64,000 nt of DNA from Lepraria neglecta (GCA_033220425.1 CM065652.1:372001-436000); one strand, 5' to 3'; positions 48,244 through 59,821 are shown, counted from the stretch's first letter. Program-made: numbers and translations. Notes: generated by a model from the letters alone, not told the origin.

Positions 48244-50296
48244 GTGCATCATCTATTTCACGGCTTAATCGATCTATGGAAGGCGTATTTTTCGCTGGAT
48301 GTATTGGCTTTCTGGAGGCATCTGGTGGCTTGGGGATATATACTGCTGACACGCTTGGCCAAGCCGTCATTTCTACAAAAAATTTCTTTTACGTCTTATA
48401 ATTTGGAGCACAGGTACATACCTGAATTGGTTGGGAATGGCTTTATGATGAGAACCACCTATAAATTTGATCAAGCAAGCACGTTTTGTATAATTATAAT
48501 TACATAATTCAAAAAGCCTCATGGCTGTTGCCTGGCATTTTCACTTCCAACTTTCGATTCGAGATCTGTCATCTTGTGAGGAGCGAGTGCGGATGAGATG
48601 AGTATGCTTAATTTCTAAGTTTACGATGGGAGTATGTTGGTTTCAGTGAGCCTACGTTGCTGTTGGTTTTTGACTCAGCCTTGCTTACGTTGTTCGTGTT
48701 GGAGAGGGCGCAGGTTGGAACTGAGACCCTCTGATCTGGTCGTCAGGACGCCTGAAAGCTGAGAATCCTTGCTTTGGTTCCTCAGAATTCTCACCTGAAA
48801 GCGGAAATTCAGGCGAGCCAGCTTCAGGTCAGGTATGAGATCCCATCTTTTTACCAATGTGTTGTTTGATCCTGCGATTACTATACCCCCAACTTGGAGG
48901 CCTTGTGGCACTTATTTGCCTTCTTACATTTTGGCTGTGCTGTGTGGGATGCTCCATGGAGGCTCAGCTGAGGTCACTAGGGTCTGCTTTCAAACATGTC
49001 AAGGTCTTCGAGGCTTTGAAGACACTTGTGTTCAAGTCGTTACCGGCAGATGACAATTTGCTGTTGGGAACTTGTTGAATTTGGTACATTGATGCGTCCT
49101 CTCTTTTACTCACTGTAATGTACATACGTGTGTTACAAGCGCCCTGTAAATGACTTTGCACTTCTCTGGCAAACTGCGTCAAGATCGTTCGAATGACCAT
49201 TATTCAAACCTCTTCATGTTTACGAAAGCCATCCACCGGACCTAGAGTGCCACTGTCATCACGCTTTGGGACTACTTTACAAAGTTCATACGAACCCTGT
49301 CAAAAAGGGCCGTCCATCAACTCAAACATGCGTTCGCCTCAGCCGAAAATGTGCATAGGCCGGTTTTGAACTTTCTGGTGACTGGTACCAAGGTCGCAGT
49401 TGGTTTTAAGAATGCTTGAGTGGAGCACAGCAGAACAAGAAGTTACTAGCCTTAAGTCGATTTCTTAGGAATACGAGAAGTTCTAGAACTTCGAAATATC
49501 CATGTTAGGTGTGGTAAAAGCTTGGTGATGAGAGCTAGGCCTCGGGAAGGTGTAGCTTGCCGGCCTTATTGTTCTCTTTTACTTTAATGGGTTGGGTATC
49601 TGCGGGATGCTGAGTAAGGCAGACCCATCGTGTTCTGCCTACTTTTCTCCAAAATTGAGGGGCTCTAGCCAAGATTGCATGCAGGCAAAGTTGTAGAAAA
49701 GAAGCGAAAGGAAAGCTTTGTGGGCAAAAATCCATTCTCAACGTCAACTTTCATGGAATTATTGCTTTGATCAAGGCAGGTCATTCCGGAGCCAATCCTC
49801 TCACTGCTTCTCTTAGAGTGGCTTACCGAAGTCCTAAATTGTCAACTTCGAAATGTATCAGGCCAATCTCGTCATCAGATCCACTCTCTTATTTCCTTGA
49901 TATCATCATACATCAAGCGGTATTGAGCCATCATTTCTAGCGTAGTTGCGGTCCGCAGGATCATAAACAGGGACGGTCACAACTCAAGTAGAACCCTAAA
50001 TGAGATAGTTGTACGGATCGTTTTTGGTCTCAATGGTAGTGCCAGGGGTTATTTGTCGGTTCAACTGTGCATGCCCACACGAGACCCTTTCTGCTCTTCC
50101 TCTTTAGCCTCTTTATCCCGAGTATTTTGACTTTTCGCGTTCTTGCAAACGGAACATATGGTAGGCGAATGTGGCTATAGAGACTTCATCGCGCTCTATA
50201 GAAGCGCAAGCTTCTAGAATGAATGGGGTTTACAGGGACACTTTACCAAAATATTGGAATATCAATAGCACAGAAGAGTAACCCTTTAAGACCCGT
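48244..50296. other. Intergenic, no supported gene
   Basis: About 2 kb. Short ORFs only. No repeat or RNA gene is recognised. Confidence 0.45.
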
Positions 50297-51060
50297 TCAA
50301 TTGAGACCGAAAGCAGACATGTATTCATGAGCTGTTGACCAAGGTGATGCTGGATCGAAGAAAGAGCTTCTCCAGTAGATGCCAAGAGCCTCGAATTCTG
50401 TGGAGACGGGAATGATGCTCCTCAAAAACTCAAGTTGACGCTCGATGGATGCTATGATGGTGTCTTTATCCTGGTTAGTCCCATTGGGGGGCACACGGCA
50501 GTATAAGACAACTTCTTGTATACTGTGCCTCTGGAACGTTATCGCTAATATTTGCTGGAGAAATTTGATCTGATGATGTTCGGGATCAAGGCACGGGCGA
50601 ATCATAGCCCTCATACAGCGTAGGTAGAAGCCACCTTGGAGTGAGAGCTCACGGCCTGTCAGTTATTAGTGGAGGATAGCATAGTCGTCTGTTTTCTTCA
50701 TACCTTTCCGGATCTGGTTCTCAACCGATGCTGGCATATTTGCCACTTCGTACCATGCGCTGGTATCAAACCTGATCTTCACTACAAGCCCCCGTCATCC
50801 ACTGGCCTCCTTCGGCTTGTAGGACATGTAACAAAGAGCCAATCTCGTCCGATCGTCGGGTGATTCGATCCGGATTCGCGGAGAGGATGGCGAATGGGTG
50901 GTTGAAATGATGCTCGAGGTGTGAAGTCATGGGCCGATGAGTCTAAGGATGAGCTGACGATGAGAACACCCCAACAATTACCACGAGTTTTGTCGTAGTA
51001 GTGAGAGGAAAGACGTCCTCGAAGGGGTTCACCAGAATACTCCACAGCTCCCGGGCCAGG
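50297..51060 (-). CDS. C-terminal exons of an unidentified fungal protein, upstream part unclear
   Basis: A well-supported splice joins TSAWYEVANMPASVENQIRK (about 50704-50770) to GRELSLQGGFYLRCMRAM and on to a stop at 50297 (YMSAFGLN); the intron is 50656-50703, 48 nt, GTATGA...GACAG. The joined exon of about 140 residues has normal coding character, with amphipathic helices around FLQQILAITFQ. Upstream, 50782-51060 is open in another frame and contains plausible but unjoined sequence, so the 5' part is either damaged or split by introns I cannot fix. I recognise no domain. Confidence 0.4.
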
Positions 51061-52172
51061 TTCTCCTCCGGCTCATGTGTAGATTGCCGTAAGCCAAATT
51101 ATGACAGTAGCCGGTGTTGAGTGAGAACCTTCGACTTCGACTGGGTGATATTCAAAAGTCACCGGCACTTCGGTGGAAAGTGAGAGTGATGTCTGTAGGC
51201 GTGAAGTAAGGACCATGCCGATGGATCTGCGGGTGACCAGAGTATGAGGATATCAGATAGGGGGAATGAGTGGATGATAGAAGAGGAAAAATGTCCGAAC
51301 AGGGGCTTTCGCCCCGACTTTAGCGTACGAAACCATTCTCAAGCTCATATTTTCGTAGAAAATGAAAGTCAACGGCCACAAATCTAAGACAATTCGCCAG
51401 TAGAGTGGCTTGAGAATGGATTAATCTTAAGTGCTGAGAAGCCATAAACATGGACTTTGACTGTCATCAGTCCATTATTTTTAGTAAAATAAAGGAGAAT
51501 AGACCGCTTTAGTGAACACATTGCATGGTAAGTTAAGCTTAAACTTAGTCAAACAAGCATTGTTCAATGCTAAAAATGCATTATAAGAGAGGCTTAGAAA
51601 AGTTGCAAGACGAAAAGATATGAGTTTGATACAGAATGGTGAGCCGTAAATAGTGCACAGTAGCGGTTACTGCCCGCGGCATCGACACGATTTCGATGAT
51701 GTAGAAGCTGACGGGCCCTCGGGCTGACATTCTGATCCACGAGAACTCGGCTTTATGGCCTGACATTCAGCTTTGCTTAGCAGATACTCACGCTCCTTTC
51801 CGTAGCCTGGAGACTCTAATAATGATGGTAGGCTCTGCATATCTTGAATCTCCTACTTTGCGAGAATCATTTTGATCTGCATGCCTACCCTCCAACCTCT
51901 CTAATCTCGGACTCCAGCCTTCCCATCCCATGTGATTCAGTTAAGCATTGAACTGGTGTTCAAAGCAGATGCGAAGTTCAAAATTCTTTGGGGGCTCGGG
52001 CTTGGCAGTCGCGGCACGCTAAATTAAGCGAGCTCGAGCTCCGGGCGTGTTCGAATCGCCAGATTTTCAAGTCGTCACCAACCAAAACCACCAAAACAAA
52101 AGGAAAACTTCTGAAAAGGCTCAAAATGAAAGTTGAGATGTAGAAGAGAATTCTTGCATTAAAAAGAGAAGC
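51061..52172. other. Intergenic, no supported gene
   Basis: About 1.1 kb, A/T-rich around 51350-51620. No coding signal is visible. Confidence 0.45.
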
Positions 52173-52274
52173 AAAAAAATTGGTAGCTTCTCTTTGATTG
52201 AGCGTGTCATCCTTAGTGCAGGGGCCATGCTAATCTTCTCTGTATCGTTTCAAATTGACCAAATGCCCGAAGGC
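52173..52274 (-). ncRNA. U6: U6 spliceosomal RNA
   Basis: Read on the minus strand, this begins with the 5' stem-loop GCC-UUCG-GGC. The conserved core follows: CAATTTGAAACGATACAGAG with the ACAGAGA box, then GATTAGCATGGCCCCTGC with the AGC triad, then GGATGACACGC and the internal stem-loop region, then AGAGAAGC. It ends in a T-run (seven T at 52173-52179), a Pol III terminator. U6 is the catalytic-core RNA of the spliceosome, pairing with U4, U2 and the 5' splice site. No intron is present. A TATA element sits at the expected distance upstream. Confidence 0.96.
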
Positions 52275-52293
52275 GAAATTAATTACGTTATTT

Positions 52294-52303
52294 TAATATA
52301 TAT
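52294..52303 (-). promoter_or_regulatory. TATA element of the U6 gene
   Basis: On the minus strand AATATATATT lies about 20-29 nt upstream of the U6 5' end (52274), the usual spacing for external Pol III promoters of U6 genes. Confidence 0.7.
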
Positions 52304-53419
52304 TCTTAAAATTCTAACTCCACTCTCAACAATTTTTTGGCTTGCTCTTTGCTAGAGTACAGATAGCCTGTACTGTTAACCCTTCAGCCTAGAACTTGCT
52401 AGGAGTCTTGATTACTCTCTTGGATTGCAGTAATCCACTCTGGAGGTATCTATTTATTTGATAGCACTCTTGAACAAGACTGCGCTCTGCACGAGGCACC
52501 AAAACTACTACAGAAACCATCAAGCCGGCGCTCATCTCATCAGCCTAATTCTTAAATGCTGCGTTGTTTATGGTGTTACCATGCTACAAACTCGGCTTAC
52601 ACAATCCGCATCCATGACCTTTCCACCTCTCCGACTCCTAGATGCCCGTCTGGCCTTGCACCTTGCAGAATTTAATGTACACTGCGCCCACTCTAGGGCC
52701 CTTTACAGACTCAGTAGCCACGAGAGTGACTTCATGGATCTCTGGGACTAAAGGCTCCGTACTCGTGATGACTATGCGGGAAGAGGAAACGTCATTACAT
52801 GCCTTGCCCGGACCTGGAACAGGAGGCATTTACACTGATTGGAACATGAAAGACATTTCATACGAGACTGCTCTGGTCGGCACTAGCAGGGTGGTAAATT
52901 CCACCTGAATCTATTAGTAGAGCCCAATCACCATGGCCCATCGAAGGCTTCTAGTTCTTCCCATTCTTCCTGCAACTGTAGCCTCACATGTCAACTGCTA
53001 CTACAACCAGTCAGAGACTACGTTTCCTTGACCCATACCATCAAATCCGTTATCCAGGCCAAGCTCAGACGAAGCGCGAGTATTGTGCTTAAGAGGACTG
53101 TCAGAGGGATTGGGTGTAAATCAATTCAATGGTAGCCGAGATGGTGCATAACACCGTTCCATGTAAAGAGTATGCCATTTTTTGAGCTATCTAGCAAGCA
53201 ATTGCCATGATTCTGCATACATGACAGTTGAGACAGATGGTCTTCACGGGTACTTGGAACCATCGATTCGATGTCCTCCCACTCATTGTGCAATGAAAAT
53301 GTGGAGTACTGAAAGAATCGAGCGTAGAGTTGTGGCGATCTTTTTGTTCTGTAGCCATCTGAAAGTCACGATCAGATCAGCGTAGATTCTTGGAAGTGGG
53401 CAGACCCTTGTTGACATAC
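52304..53419. other. Intergenic, no supported gene
   Basis: About 1.1 kb upstream of U6. The open frame at 52642-52908 has no family features. Nothing else is recognised. Confidence 0.4.
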
Positions 53420-54201
53420 CTAGGCAGCCGAAGCATCCACCTTGCCGAAGACAAGCTCTCCTTGAGCGTGATCCTTCTCATCTGGTCGCGTCAACTGTGC
53501 TTTGGTGCGTGGCTCCTTCAGTACCTGAATGGCATTCTCAAAAGCTAGTACACTGGAGTGTAACCAAGCAAACCAAGTAGGCGAATTGGGCATGGCGTTA
53601 TTGACCTCAAGCTCCCTGATACCTCGGAGCTTGAGCAGTTCTCTTATGCCGAGGGGTTTTGCTGGGCAATGAGGGTAACGGGCAATATTATTCGTAAATC
53701 TGGTGAGCTCGATGGACAAGCGGCGGAGGCGAATGCATTCTTTGAGGCGGAAGAACACCGGAATGGCTTCGAGGTAGACGATCTTCGATGTTGCAAAGAG
53801 ACTGCATACAGACTGGGCAAAAGGATTGCCGCCACCGAAAAGAGCAGTATTCCAACTGCGTAGTTTGACCGACTTGCTGACTCCCCAATGTCTATTCCCT
53901 GGCGGAGGATTGATGAACTTGCGTTCGCCTATTACAAAAACGAATTCTGGGAAACGAGGTGCTCTTTATAAACTATGTCTCGCAATTCCCTAGAAAGCTT
54001 CATCAAGGGGAATGGTTGTTCAGCTGACGTGGCGTTGGTAAGAGAGAGTTGTTGGTGAACGCAGAGGGTTGAGTTGGCCGGATCACCCCTCTGGTAGCTT
54101 GACAGTGTCGTTGCTGAGCTTGCAGCGGTTTTTGCCTCGACCTCAGCCTCAGCCTCAGCCTCCCCGGCTTTGGTATCTGATGCTGGAACAGAGTCTGCCA
54201 T
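53420..54201 (-). CDS. 2EXR/F-box-like fungal protein, with one probable frame change
   Basis: The N-terminus has an acidic Ala/Glu repeat (GEAEAEAEVEAKTAAS), followed by FPLMKLSRELRDIVYKEHLV, the start of the 2EXR/F-box-like domain of fungal proteins (L-P-x-E-L-R-x-x-I-Y). About 100 codons later in another frame the body continues (FPEFVFVIGERKFINPP, then VYLEAIPVFFRLKECIRLRRLSIE, then GIRELLKLRGIRELEVNN) to the stop at 53420. The two parts are adjacent, differ in phase, and have no credible intron between them, so a single-base indel (mutation or assembly error) near 53950 is likely. Function unknown; such proteins often act as adaptors. Confidence 0.55.
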
Positions 54202-54405
54202 GTTCAGACTTTGTAAGGGCTGTACATAGAGTAGATTTGAGAATTCCGGGTGGATAAGTGAGGTGAAGTGAGGTCCGGATATAAATTATCATAAAAAAGT
54301 GGTACGGGTAATCACCAGCATACAACGGCAATCTATCAGAGTGAAGCAATAAAGCGAATGGCCGGAGTTAAGGACTTGATGTGCAATATCAAAAGTTGGG
54401 TCTAT

Positions 54406-55557
54406 TCAACCCCGCAATGGTAGAACATGCTGCCCCAGCACACTCTGCCTGCAAAGCGGACACTCCGGCTTCTCAGCCACCCAGTCTAATATACAGGTCC
54501 AACAAAACACATGCCCGCATGTCGTAACACTGGGGTCTTTCATGGGCTCTAAGCACAGCGTGCATTTCCTTTGCTGTTTGGGCTGCAGCCACGCCAGCGT
54601 AGAGGCATCAGAAAGATCGTAGCGCGGATTAGACGAAGGTGGCAGAGGCGTGTGGGTTGCATGAGAGATGCGCAGGCGGCTTGTATCTGCTTTCTCTGCT
54701 ACGCTGGCTGAGTCTATGAGGTCGTTGGCTCCTTCCGTTTCTTGGTGGCTCAAAAGACCAACTTCGACGCCATCATCGAGCCTAGCGCTAGCCCCTTCAG
54801 TTGGAAGTGTAGTACTTATCGTACTGTGCACGTGCAAATACGACTGCACAGCCACTTGCAGTACTAGCAGCACACCCAGAACCTCATAGCCTACGCGTTG
54901 TTCGGAGGGTGCGAGATATTTGGAGAAGATGTAGCGGAGGCCGAAGAGTCGTTTGCTGAGGTGATAGTAGGAGCCTGTGAAGTAGAAGATTGCGAGGCTG
55001 ACGGCATAAAGCGGGGAGGTGGCGATGGATGTTACAGTGGAGAGGTTGGTCAGGATGTAGTGTTGCAATTGGTATAGGAGAGAGTTACGAGAGGATTTAG
55101 GGGTGTGGGAGAGATTGCTTTCGAGCTTTAGACGAATGCGGGCTCGGAGAGAGGGTAAGCTTTTCGTGAGGGTGTAGGGCAGGAGCACAGCAGAAAAGAT
55201 ATAGCCTGCACGTCTCCCTACTGCTGGAAGCTGCTGCGACCCGCTCTCAATCTGGTAAATGTCGCAGTATTCTTCTCCCAGCGTTCTGTTGCCAATGAAA
55301 GTGGTGAGGCCAAGGTAGAGCAGTTCGGTGAAGGTGCGGGCTTCGGAATTGTAGGTGTGGGCGAAGCGAGAGCCATAGAGTCGGCGGAGAATAGTGGAGA
55401 AGTTCTCGAGGAGGATGCCCTGGAAGTAAGTGTCTTTTTGGTTTGCACGGATTATGTCTGGGGATGCGGCGAAAGGGTAGGTGTAGCTTGTTGATTGGGA
55501 GGAAGAGCTTTTGAGGGTATCGTGAACGTTGTCATCGGGTATATCTGGAGATTCCAT
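54406..55557 (-). CDS. PEX10: Peroxin-10, RING ubiquitin ligase of the peroxisomal membrane (383 aa)
   Basis: PEX10 with PEX2 and PEX12 forms the ubiquitin ligase that recycles the import receptor PEX5. Single exon; the ATG at 55557 is preferred over upstream non-ATG frame. The N-terminal domain holds the typical FAASPDIIRANQKDTYFQ and LYLGLTTFIGNRTLGEEYCDI. Three or four hydrophobic segments follow (SAVLLPYTLTKSL, SPLYAVSLAIFYFTG, VLGVLLVLQVAVQSYL). The C-terminal RING is complete: CTLCLEPMKDP, then CGHVFCWTC and CPLCRQ (C3HC4). Length agrees with fungal PEX10. It is divergent from the ERD1-like gene with 289 bp between start codons. Confidence 0.95.
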   Translation of the reverse strand: MESPDIPDDNVHDTLKSSSSQSTSYTYPFAASPDIIRANQKDTYFQGILLENFSTILRRLYGSRFAHTYNSEARTFTELLYLGLTTFIGNRTLGEEYCDIYQIESGSQQLPAVGRRAGYIFSAVLLPYTLTKSLPSLRARIRLKLESNLSHTPKSSRNSLLYQLQHYILTNLSTVTSIATSPLYAVSLAIFYFTGSYYHLSKRLFGLRYIFSKYLAPSEQRVGYEVLGVLLVLQVAVQSYLHVHSTISTTLPTEGASARLDDGVEVGLLSHQETEGANDLIDSASVAEKADTSRLRISHATHTPLPPSSNPRYDLSDASTLAWLQPKQQRKCTLCLEPMKDPSVTTCGHVFCWTCILDWVAEKPECPLCRQSVLGQHVLPLRG

Positions 55558-55846
55558 TGTGAGAAGCAGAGCACCCTCATCCGATTGAACCAGCAATGTA
55601 AACTCATGCGAACGTGATCTCTCGAGCTGTTAAGAAGCTTGCGGAGGACGCGGGACTACTTCGGCACGCGATCCACTGCCCCTTTAAGACTCCCCCTTGC
55701 TCAACTTTAAGGCGGCAAGGAACAGGCTGAGCAAATAACTCTCTAGTTTTCCGACAAGCTTGTCCTTACCCCAGTCATTCCTTACTTGCTACCTACTACC
55801 ATATTAATGAACCTGAGGCGGTTGTACTGATTATGTTTCTACCAGA
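55558..55846. promoter_or_regulatory. Shared 289-bp divergent promoter region
   Basis: It lies between the PEX10 and ERD1-like start codons. No defined operator is recognised. Confidence 0.45.
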
Positions 55847-57311
55847 ATGGAGCAAGATCCGAATGTTGAGACCGGTCTGGACACCTTCAGTTTAATTCTT
55901 CCATTGCCTTACAGAATCGCAGTCATCTTCGTGCTTGGTATGCATCCATTGCTCTTACAGTCCCAGCAGTGCCGTAGCTGATGTCTTCCTAGGTGTATGG
56001 GCATGGGGCCTTAATCTGCACTACCTATCTATACTCAAAATCGTATGCAATGGCAGCGAGAGACGCTACAAGGAACGTCTACTGACAGGTCTTTTAGGAT
56101 GTCCCAGCTTTAATCAAATACCATACCCGCGTCTCTTCCAGTACACCTCCGCACCATCAACGAACCTACAGGCTCGCAGCCACCGTCACCTTACCCTTAA
56201 TCGTCTCCATCCTCTTCTTCTGGCTCATCACCCATGGACAATCCTCCCTCGTCATAACTTGGGACATCCTACCTCAATCCTTTCTCTTCCTCCTTGCCGT
56301 CTTCTTCTTCATACCAATTCATCGTCTTTCACGAGCAGGCCGATACCGGTTCCTCACGACGTTGAAACGTGTCAGCATCGGTGGAATCGCTGAGGCGGAC
56401 AATGGCAAATTTGGGGATATATTACTTGCCGATGTCTTGACATCTTATGCCAAGGTCCTGGGGGACTTGTTCGTGTCAATATGCATGTTCATCTCGCCCG
56501 GGGTCTCTTCCACAGACAAGCCTGATCGGAGCTGTGGTGGAGCGTACATGGTGCCTCTTATCATTAGCATACCCAGCTTGATACGGCTGCGACAATGTCT
56601 GATCGAATTCCAGAGAGTACGGAAGCATCCTACTTCAAGCTCTGGCTGGGGAGGACAGCATCTGGCCAACGCATTGAAATACTCTTCTGCTTTTCCAGTC
56701 ATCATTCTGAGTGCCCTGCAGCGTGGAACTAATCCGAACGACATTGGCATGAGCGAAGCAGGCCTGTTCCGTCTGTGGTACGTTATGCATTTCAGAAGGT
56801 GTGCCGTGCCTTCTTGTTGACAAATTGCAGGCTTTTTTTCGTATTCCTAAACTCCTTCTATTCCTTCTACTGGGATGTCGCGAAAGATTGGGACCTCACC
56901 CTATTCTCGCCTGCCTCCGTACGCAACAACCCTGAACACCCTTGGGGATTACGAAGGCATACACACTTCCATACGAAAGAGATGTACTACGGCGCCATTG
57001 TGATAGATCTCATGCTACGGTGTACATGGAGTTTCAAGCTTTCACCGCATTTAGATCATTTCAACGATCTAGAAGGTGGAATATTTGTCATGGAATTTCT
57101 TGAAGTACTTAGGCGATGGATGTGGATCTTTTTTCGCGTCGAAACAGAGTGGGGTCAGTATAATGAAGGACTACGCCGCAGTGAAGGATTCTGAAGGATT
57201 GCTAACTCTGCTGCAGTGCGCACCAACCGCGGTCCATTACCCGATGATATCTTACTAGGAGACTTCAATGGAGGCATCGACAGTCCTTCAAGCCCGGATT
57301 TTCCTAAATGA
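55847..57311 (+). CDS. EXS-domain membrane protein, ERD1-like (412 aa)
   Basis: ERD1 relatives act in the Golgi/ER, in retention of lumenal ER proteins and Golgi phosphate handling. Exons 55847-55937, 55993-56042, 56098-56777, 56831-57153 and 57217-57311 add to exactly 413 codons. Multiple membrane helices are evident: LPYRIAVIFVLGVWAWGLNL, LAATVTLPLIVSILFFWLI and SFLFLLAVFFFIPIH. The EXS region reads DILLADVLTSYAKVLGDLF, then IPSLIRLRQCLIEF, then ALKYSSAFPVI, then FVFLNSFYSFYWDVAKDWDL (XPR1/ERD1-type). The last coding bases overlap the 3' end of the convergent EthD gene by 24 bp. Confidence 0.9.
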
Positions 57312-57821
57312 TGATATGTGCATTTGAGTAGGATTATCAAAAATGGGCACGATGTCCAGTGGAATCGCCACGGAATTTCCCTTATCAAGAAATTGCTCCT
57401 CGTCAGGCACTACCGTCTTCTTGTAGTCCTCGTCTGTGAAGACTTCATAAATCTTCTTACGTGATTTGGCCTCGAAGATGGCCATTCCATCGGCTTCGAT
57501 AGTACCAAAGCCGGTAACCTTCAACTGCTGCAACGCATCCGCGTTCCCATGTACCTTTTCGGTACATTTCCGTTAGCCGAATACGACAGCTCCTGGAGGA
57601 TGCCGAGGACGCAGCTGTTCGTAATTCAAGAGGTTCTTCTTGACAATGGGAATGGAGGAGAAGACTTTGGAGTGCTCGTCGCGCCAGTACGCTTGGAAGT
57701 CTTCGACGCTCGTCCCAGGCTTGCGATGGATGAGGACGAACTCGATCTGTGCAATTCTGGGGCATGGTGGGCAATGGTTGGGTGGGATATAGCCTATGTG
57801 CAGGTGGGTAATGCAAGTCAT
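57288..57821 (-). CDS. EthD-domain protein, dimeric alpha-beta barrel
   Basis: EthD proteins are small ferredoxin-like dimers, often linked to decarboxylation or oxidation steps in fungal metabolism; the reaction here is unknown. Two coding blocks are clear: RIAQIEFVLIHRKPGTSVED then FQAYWRDEHSKVFSSIPIVKK (57600-57770), and KVHGNADALQQLKVTGFGT then YEVFTDEDYKKTVVPDEEQF (57300-57560). The junction near 57540-57600 is in a different phase and lacks a comfortable intron, so the exact splice, or a small indel, is unresolved. The N-terminus (MTCITHLHIGYIPPN) may include a further unrecognised intron. The stop at 57288 overlaps the ERD1-like 3' coding end. Confidence 0.65.
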
Positions 57822-58699
57822 TCAGATAAGACGGAAATGAGAGGTACAGAGCGAGATTACGATTGTTATGCAGGACGGACAGGACGGATCTAGGTACCCC
57901 TCTCTTCTCCTCCATTGGCTTGAGGTGGTTGCACCAACATAATGACCCCTGGCGATCAGCCTGGGAAATCTGAAGCGAGCGACCTGACAACTGACCCGCG
58001 AGCTTGGCGCTTACTGCCGCTGCCAAAACCTCAACGACGAGCCATTGATATTTGACATCGTTCTGGCAAGCGTCCAAGATCTTTTGTTCGATGCGCAACC
58101 AATATAAAGCATCTAGAAGTCTTAGAATAGTGACGTGAGACGAGATTGTCACCGTCTCGACCTGAATACGGAGGTTTGGTCCTTCGTGTCTCAGCTTGGG
58201 GTCCTTGCCGCGCGCTATAATCAGGCCCGCGCAAACCCTTTCATGAAGCCCACTTCATGTCCAATCGCATTGGTCTCATTCTGCGTTGGATCACAGAAAT
58301 GAACAATCTCGCCGGGGGTTCAGCTGCCCCTTCAATTCGAATCCGTGGATCCTCCAAATTTCCCCTTCAGCCCCATTAATGTCTTTCGCCAGAACAATCT
58401 CTCAATCAGCCTCCTGCTATCGCATTTGCCCGTAATCTTTTCTTACTCACGCAGATTCACTCCTTTTCTGCTTTGACAGCTTGTCCATTCCACTCATTCA
58501 ACCGCTTCCTTCTTTGCGAGCCTTGGTCTTGCCTGAAACTATCATTCCTTTGTACAAATCCACACGGCAGGCCAACGTCTTTACGAATTTTTACGATACG
58601 AGACTACGAGCTCTCAAACCCTAGATCCGGCATTCGACCTAGAATTACGCTGTAGTAGCACGACTATTATACTTACCCACCATCAAGCCTCTGGATAAA
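57822..58699. other. Intergenic, promoter side of the CAP-like gene
   Basis: About 880 bp. No gene is supported. The final 300 bp are pyrimidine-rich on the plus strand, as in other strong fungal promoters. Confidence 0.45.
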
Positions 58700-59821
58700 A
58701 TGCGTGCCTCAATTGCGATTGCTACCCTCCTAGGCGCTGGCGCCCTTGCCCAGCCGCATCTCAAGAACATCCACCGTCACCAAAAGCGTGACGAGGTTAA
58801 GGAATGGAACCAGAATGGCGTTCACTACGTGGAAGGCATCGTCGATGTCTACGTCACCGTCGGCGGAGGCCACGCTGCTCCAGAAGCTTCAGCTGCGCCC
58901 AGTCCTATCGGCCAGGAGAAGTATGTGCAGAATGGTGGGCAGAATGGGGGTCATTACCATCAAGGGCAGTGGAGTGGACAGCAAAGCCAGCCTGCTCCGT
59001 CGGCCTCCGCGCCAGTTCAAAAGGCTCCAGTCACAGAATATGTCCAACAGCAACAGCCTTCTGCGCCAGCCGCAGCTCCATCGCCAGCGCCAATGCCGAT
59101 CAAACAGTATCAGCCGCAATCTCAACCTCAACAAGAGCAACAGCAGCAGCAACCTACTCACGTCGCTGCCCCATCACCACAACAATACGTCCCACAGCAA
59201 CAACCATCCGCTCCAGCAGCGGCCCCAGCACCAGCCCCCTCCACCAACACCCAATCAAGCAACCCGCCATCCGACGGCTCCTACTGGGCCTCCTCACCCT
59301 TATCCCCGCCCAACACCCCCAACGCCCAGGACGTCCTCTCCCGCGCCAACTACTGGCGCACAAAATGGAACTCCCAACTCGGCCCCTTCACCTGGTCCTC
59401 CAACCTCGCCAAGAACTCCTACACCACCACAATAACACCCACAACCTACACCACCGACCCCTCAACCGGCAAACAGGTCCCTCACGGCGAAGGCGACGCC
59501 ACTGTCATGGGCCACATGCTTGGCCCCGGCTCTTTCGCCCAATGCATTGCTGGTGGTGGTAATAGTGGTATGAAAGGGAGCTTGACGCCATTCGATCAGG
59601 CGTTTCTGATGTGGATTTGTGAGGAGCCGAATGGGTTGGCGGAGTGTAGTGAGGTTGATGAGAGCGCTAATGGGGGGGATACCGGGCATGCGCAGATTAT
59701 TAAGGGGAGTTACAATCAGATTGGGTGTTATTGGATGGGTAGTGATGTTTATGATGGGATGTGGACTTGTGATTTTGCGGGTGGGGCGGATGAGTATGGG
59801 TCTGTGACTGGGAGTTCGTGA
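58700..59821 (+). CDS. Secreted CAP-superfamily-like protein with Q/P/A-rich linker (373 aa)
   Basis: A signal peptide (MRASIAIATLLGAGALA) opens the single exon. Residues about 30-55 contain GVHYVEGIVDVYVTV, then a long linker of Q, P, A and S with an internal duplication (QQQPSAPAAAPSPAP and QQQPSAPAAAPAPAP). The C-terminal domain from about residue 205 resembles the CAP/SCP fold: DVLSRANYWRTKW with FTWSSNLAKNSYT, HMLGPGSFAQCI, FDQAFLMWICE, then TGHAQIIKGSYNQIGCYWM and WTCDF. CAP proteins of this type are extracellular and several bind sterols. The linker is typical of wall-attached fungal proteins. Codon use shifts within the gene, from C-rich to G/T-rich third positions after about 59560. 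Confidence 0.75.
   Translation: MRASIAIATLLGAGALAQPHLKNIHRHQKRDEVKEWNQNGVHYVEGIVDVYVTVGGGHAAPEASAAPSPIGQEKYVQNGGQNGGHYHQGQWSGQQSQPAPSASAPVQKAPVTEYVQQQQPSAPAAAPSPAPMPIKQYQPQSQPQQEQQQQQPTHVAAPSPQQYVPQQQPSAPAAAPAPAPSTNTQSSNPPSDGSYWASSPLSPPNTPNAQDVLSRANYWRTKWNSQLGPFTWSSNLAKNSYTTTITPTTYTTDPSTGKQVPHGEGDATVMGHMLGPGSFAQCIAGGGNSGMKGSLTPFDQAFLMWICEEPNGLAECSEVDESANGGDTGHAQIIKGSYNQIGCYWMGSDVYDGMWTCDFAGGADEYGSVTGSS

Noticed and set aside
57457-58152. 231-codon minus-strand ORF overlapping the EthD gene
   Set aside because: It is out of phase with the recognisable EthD coding blocks and has no domain of its own.
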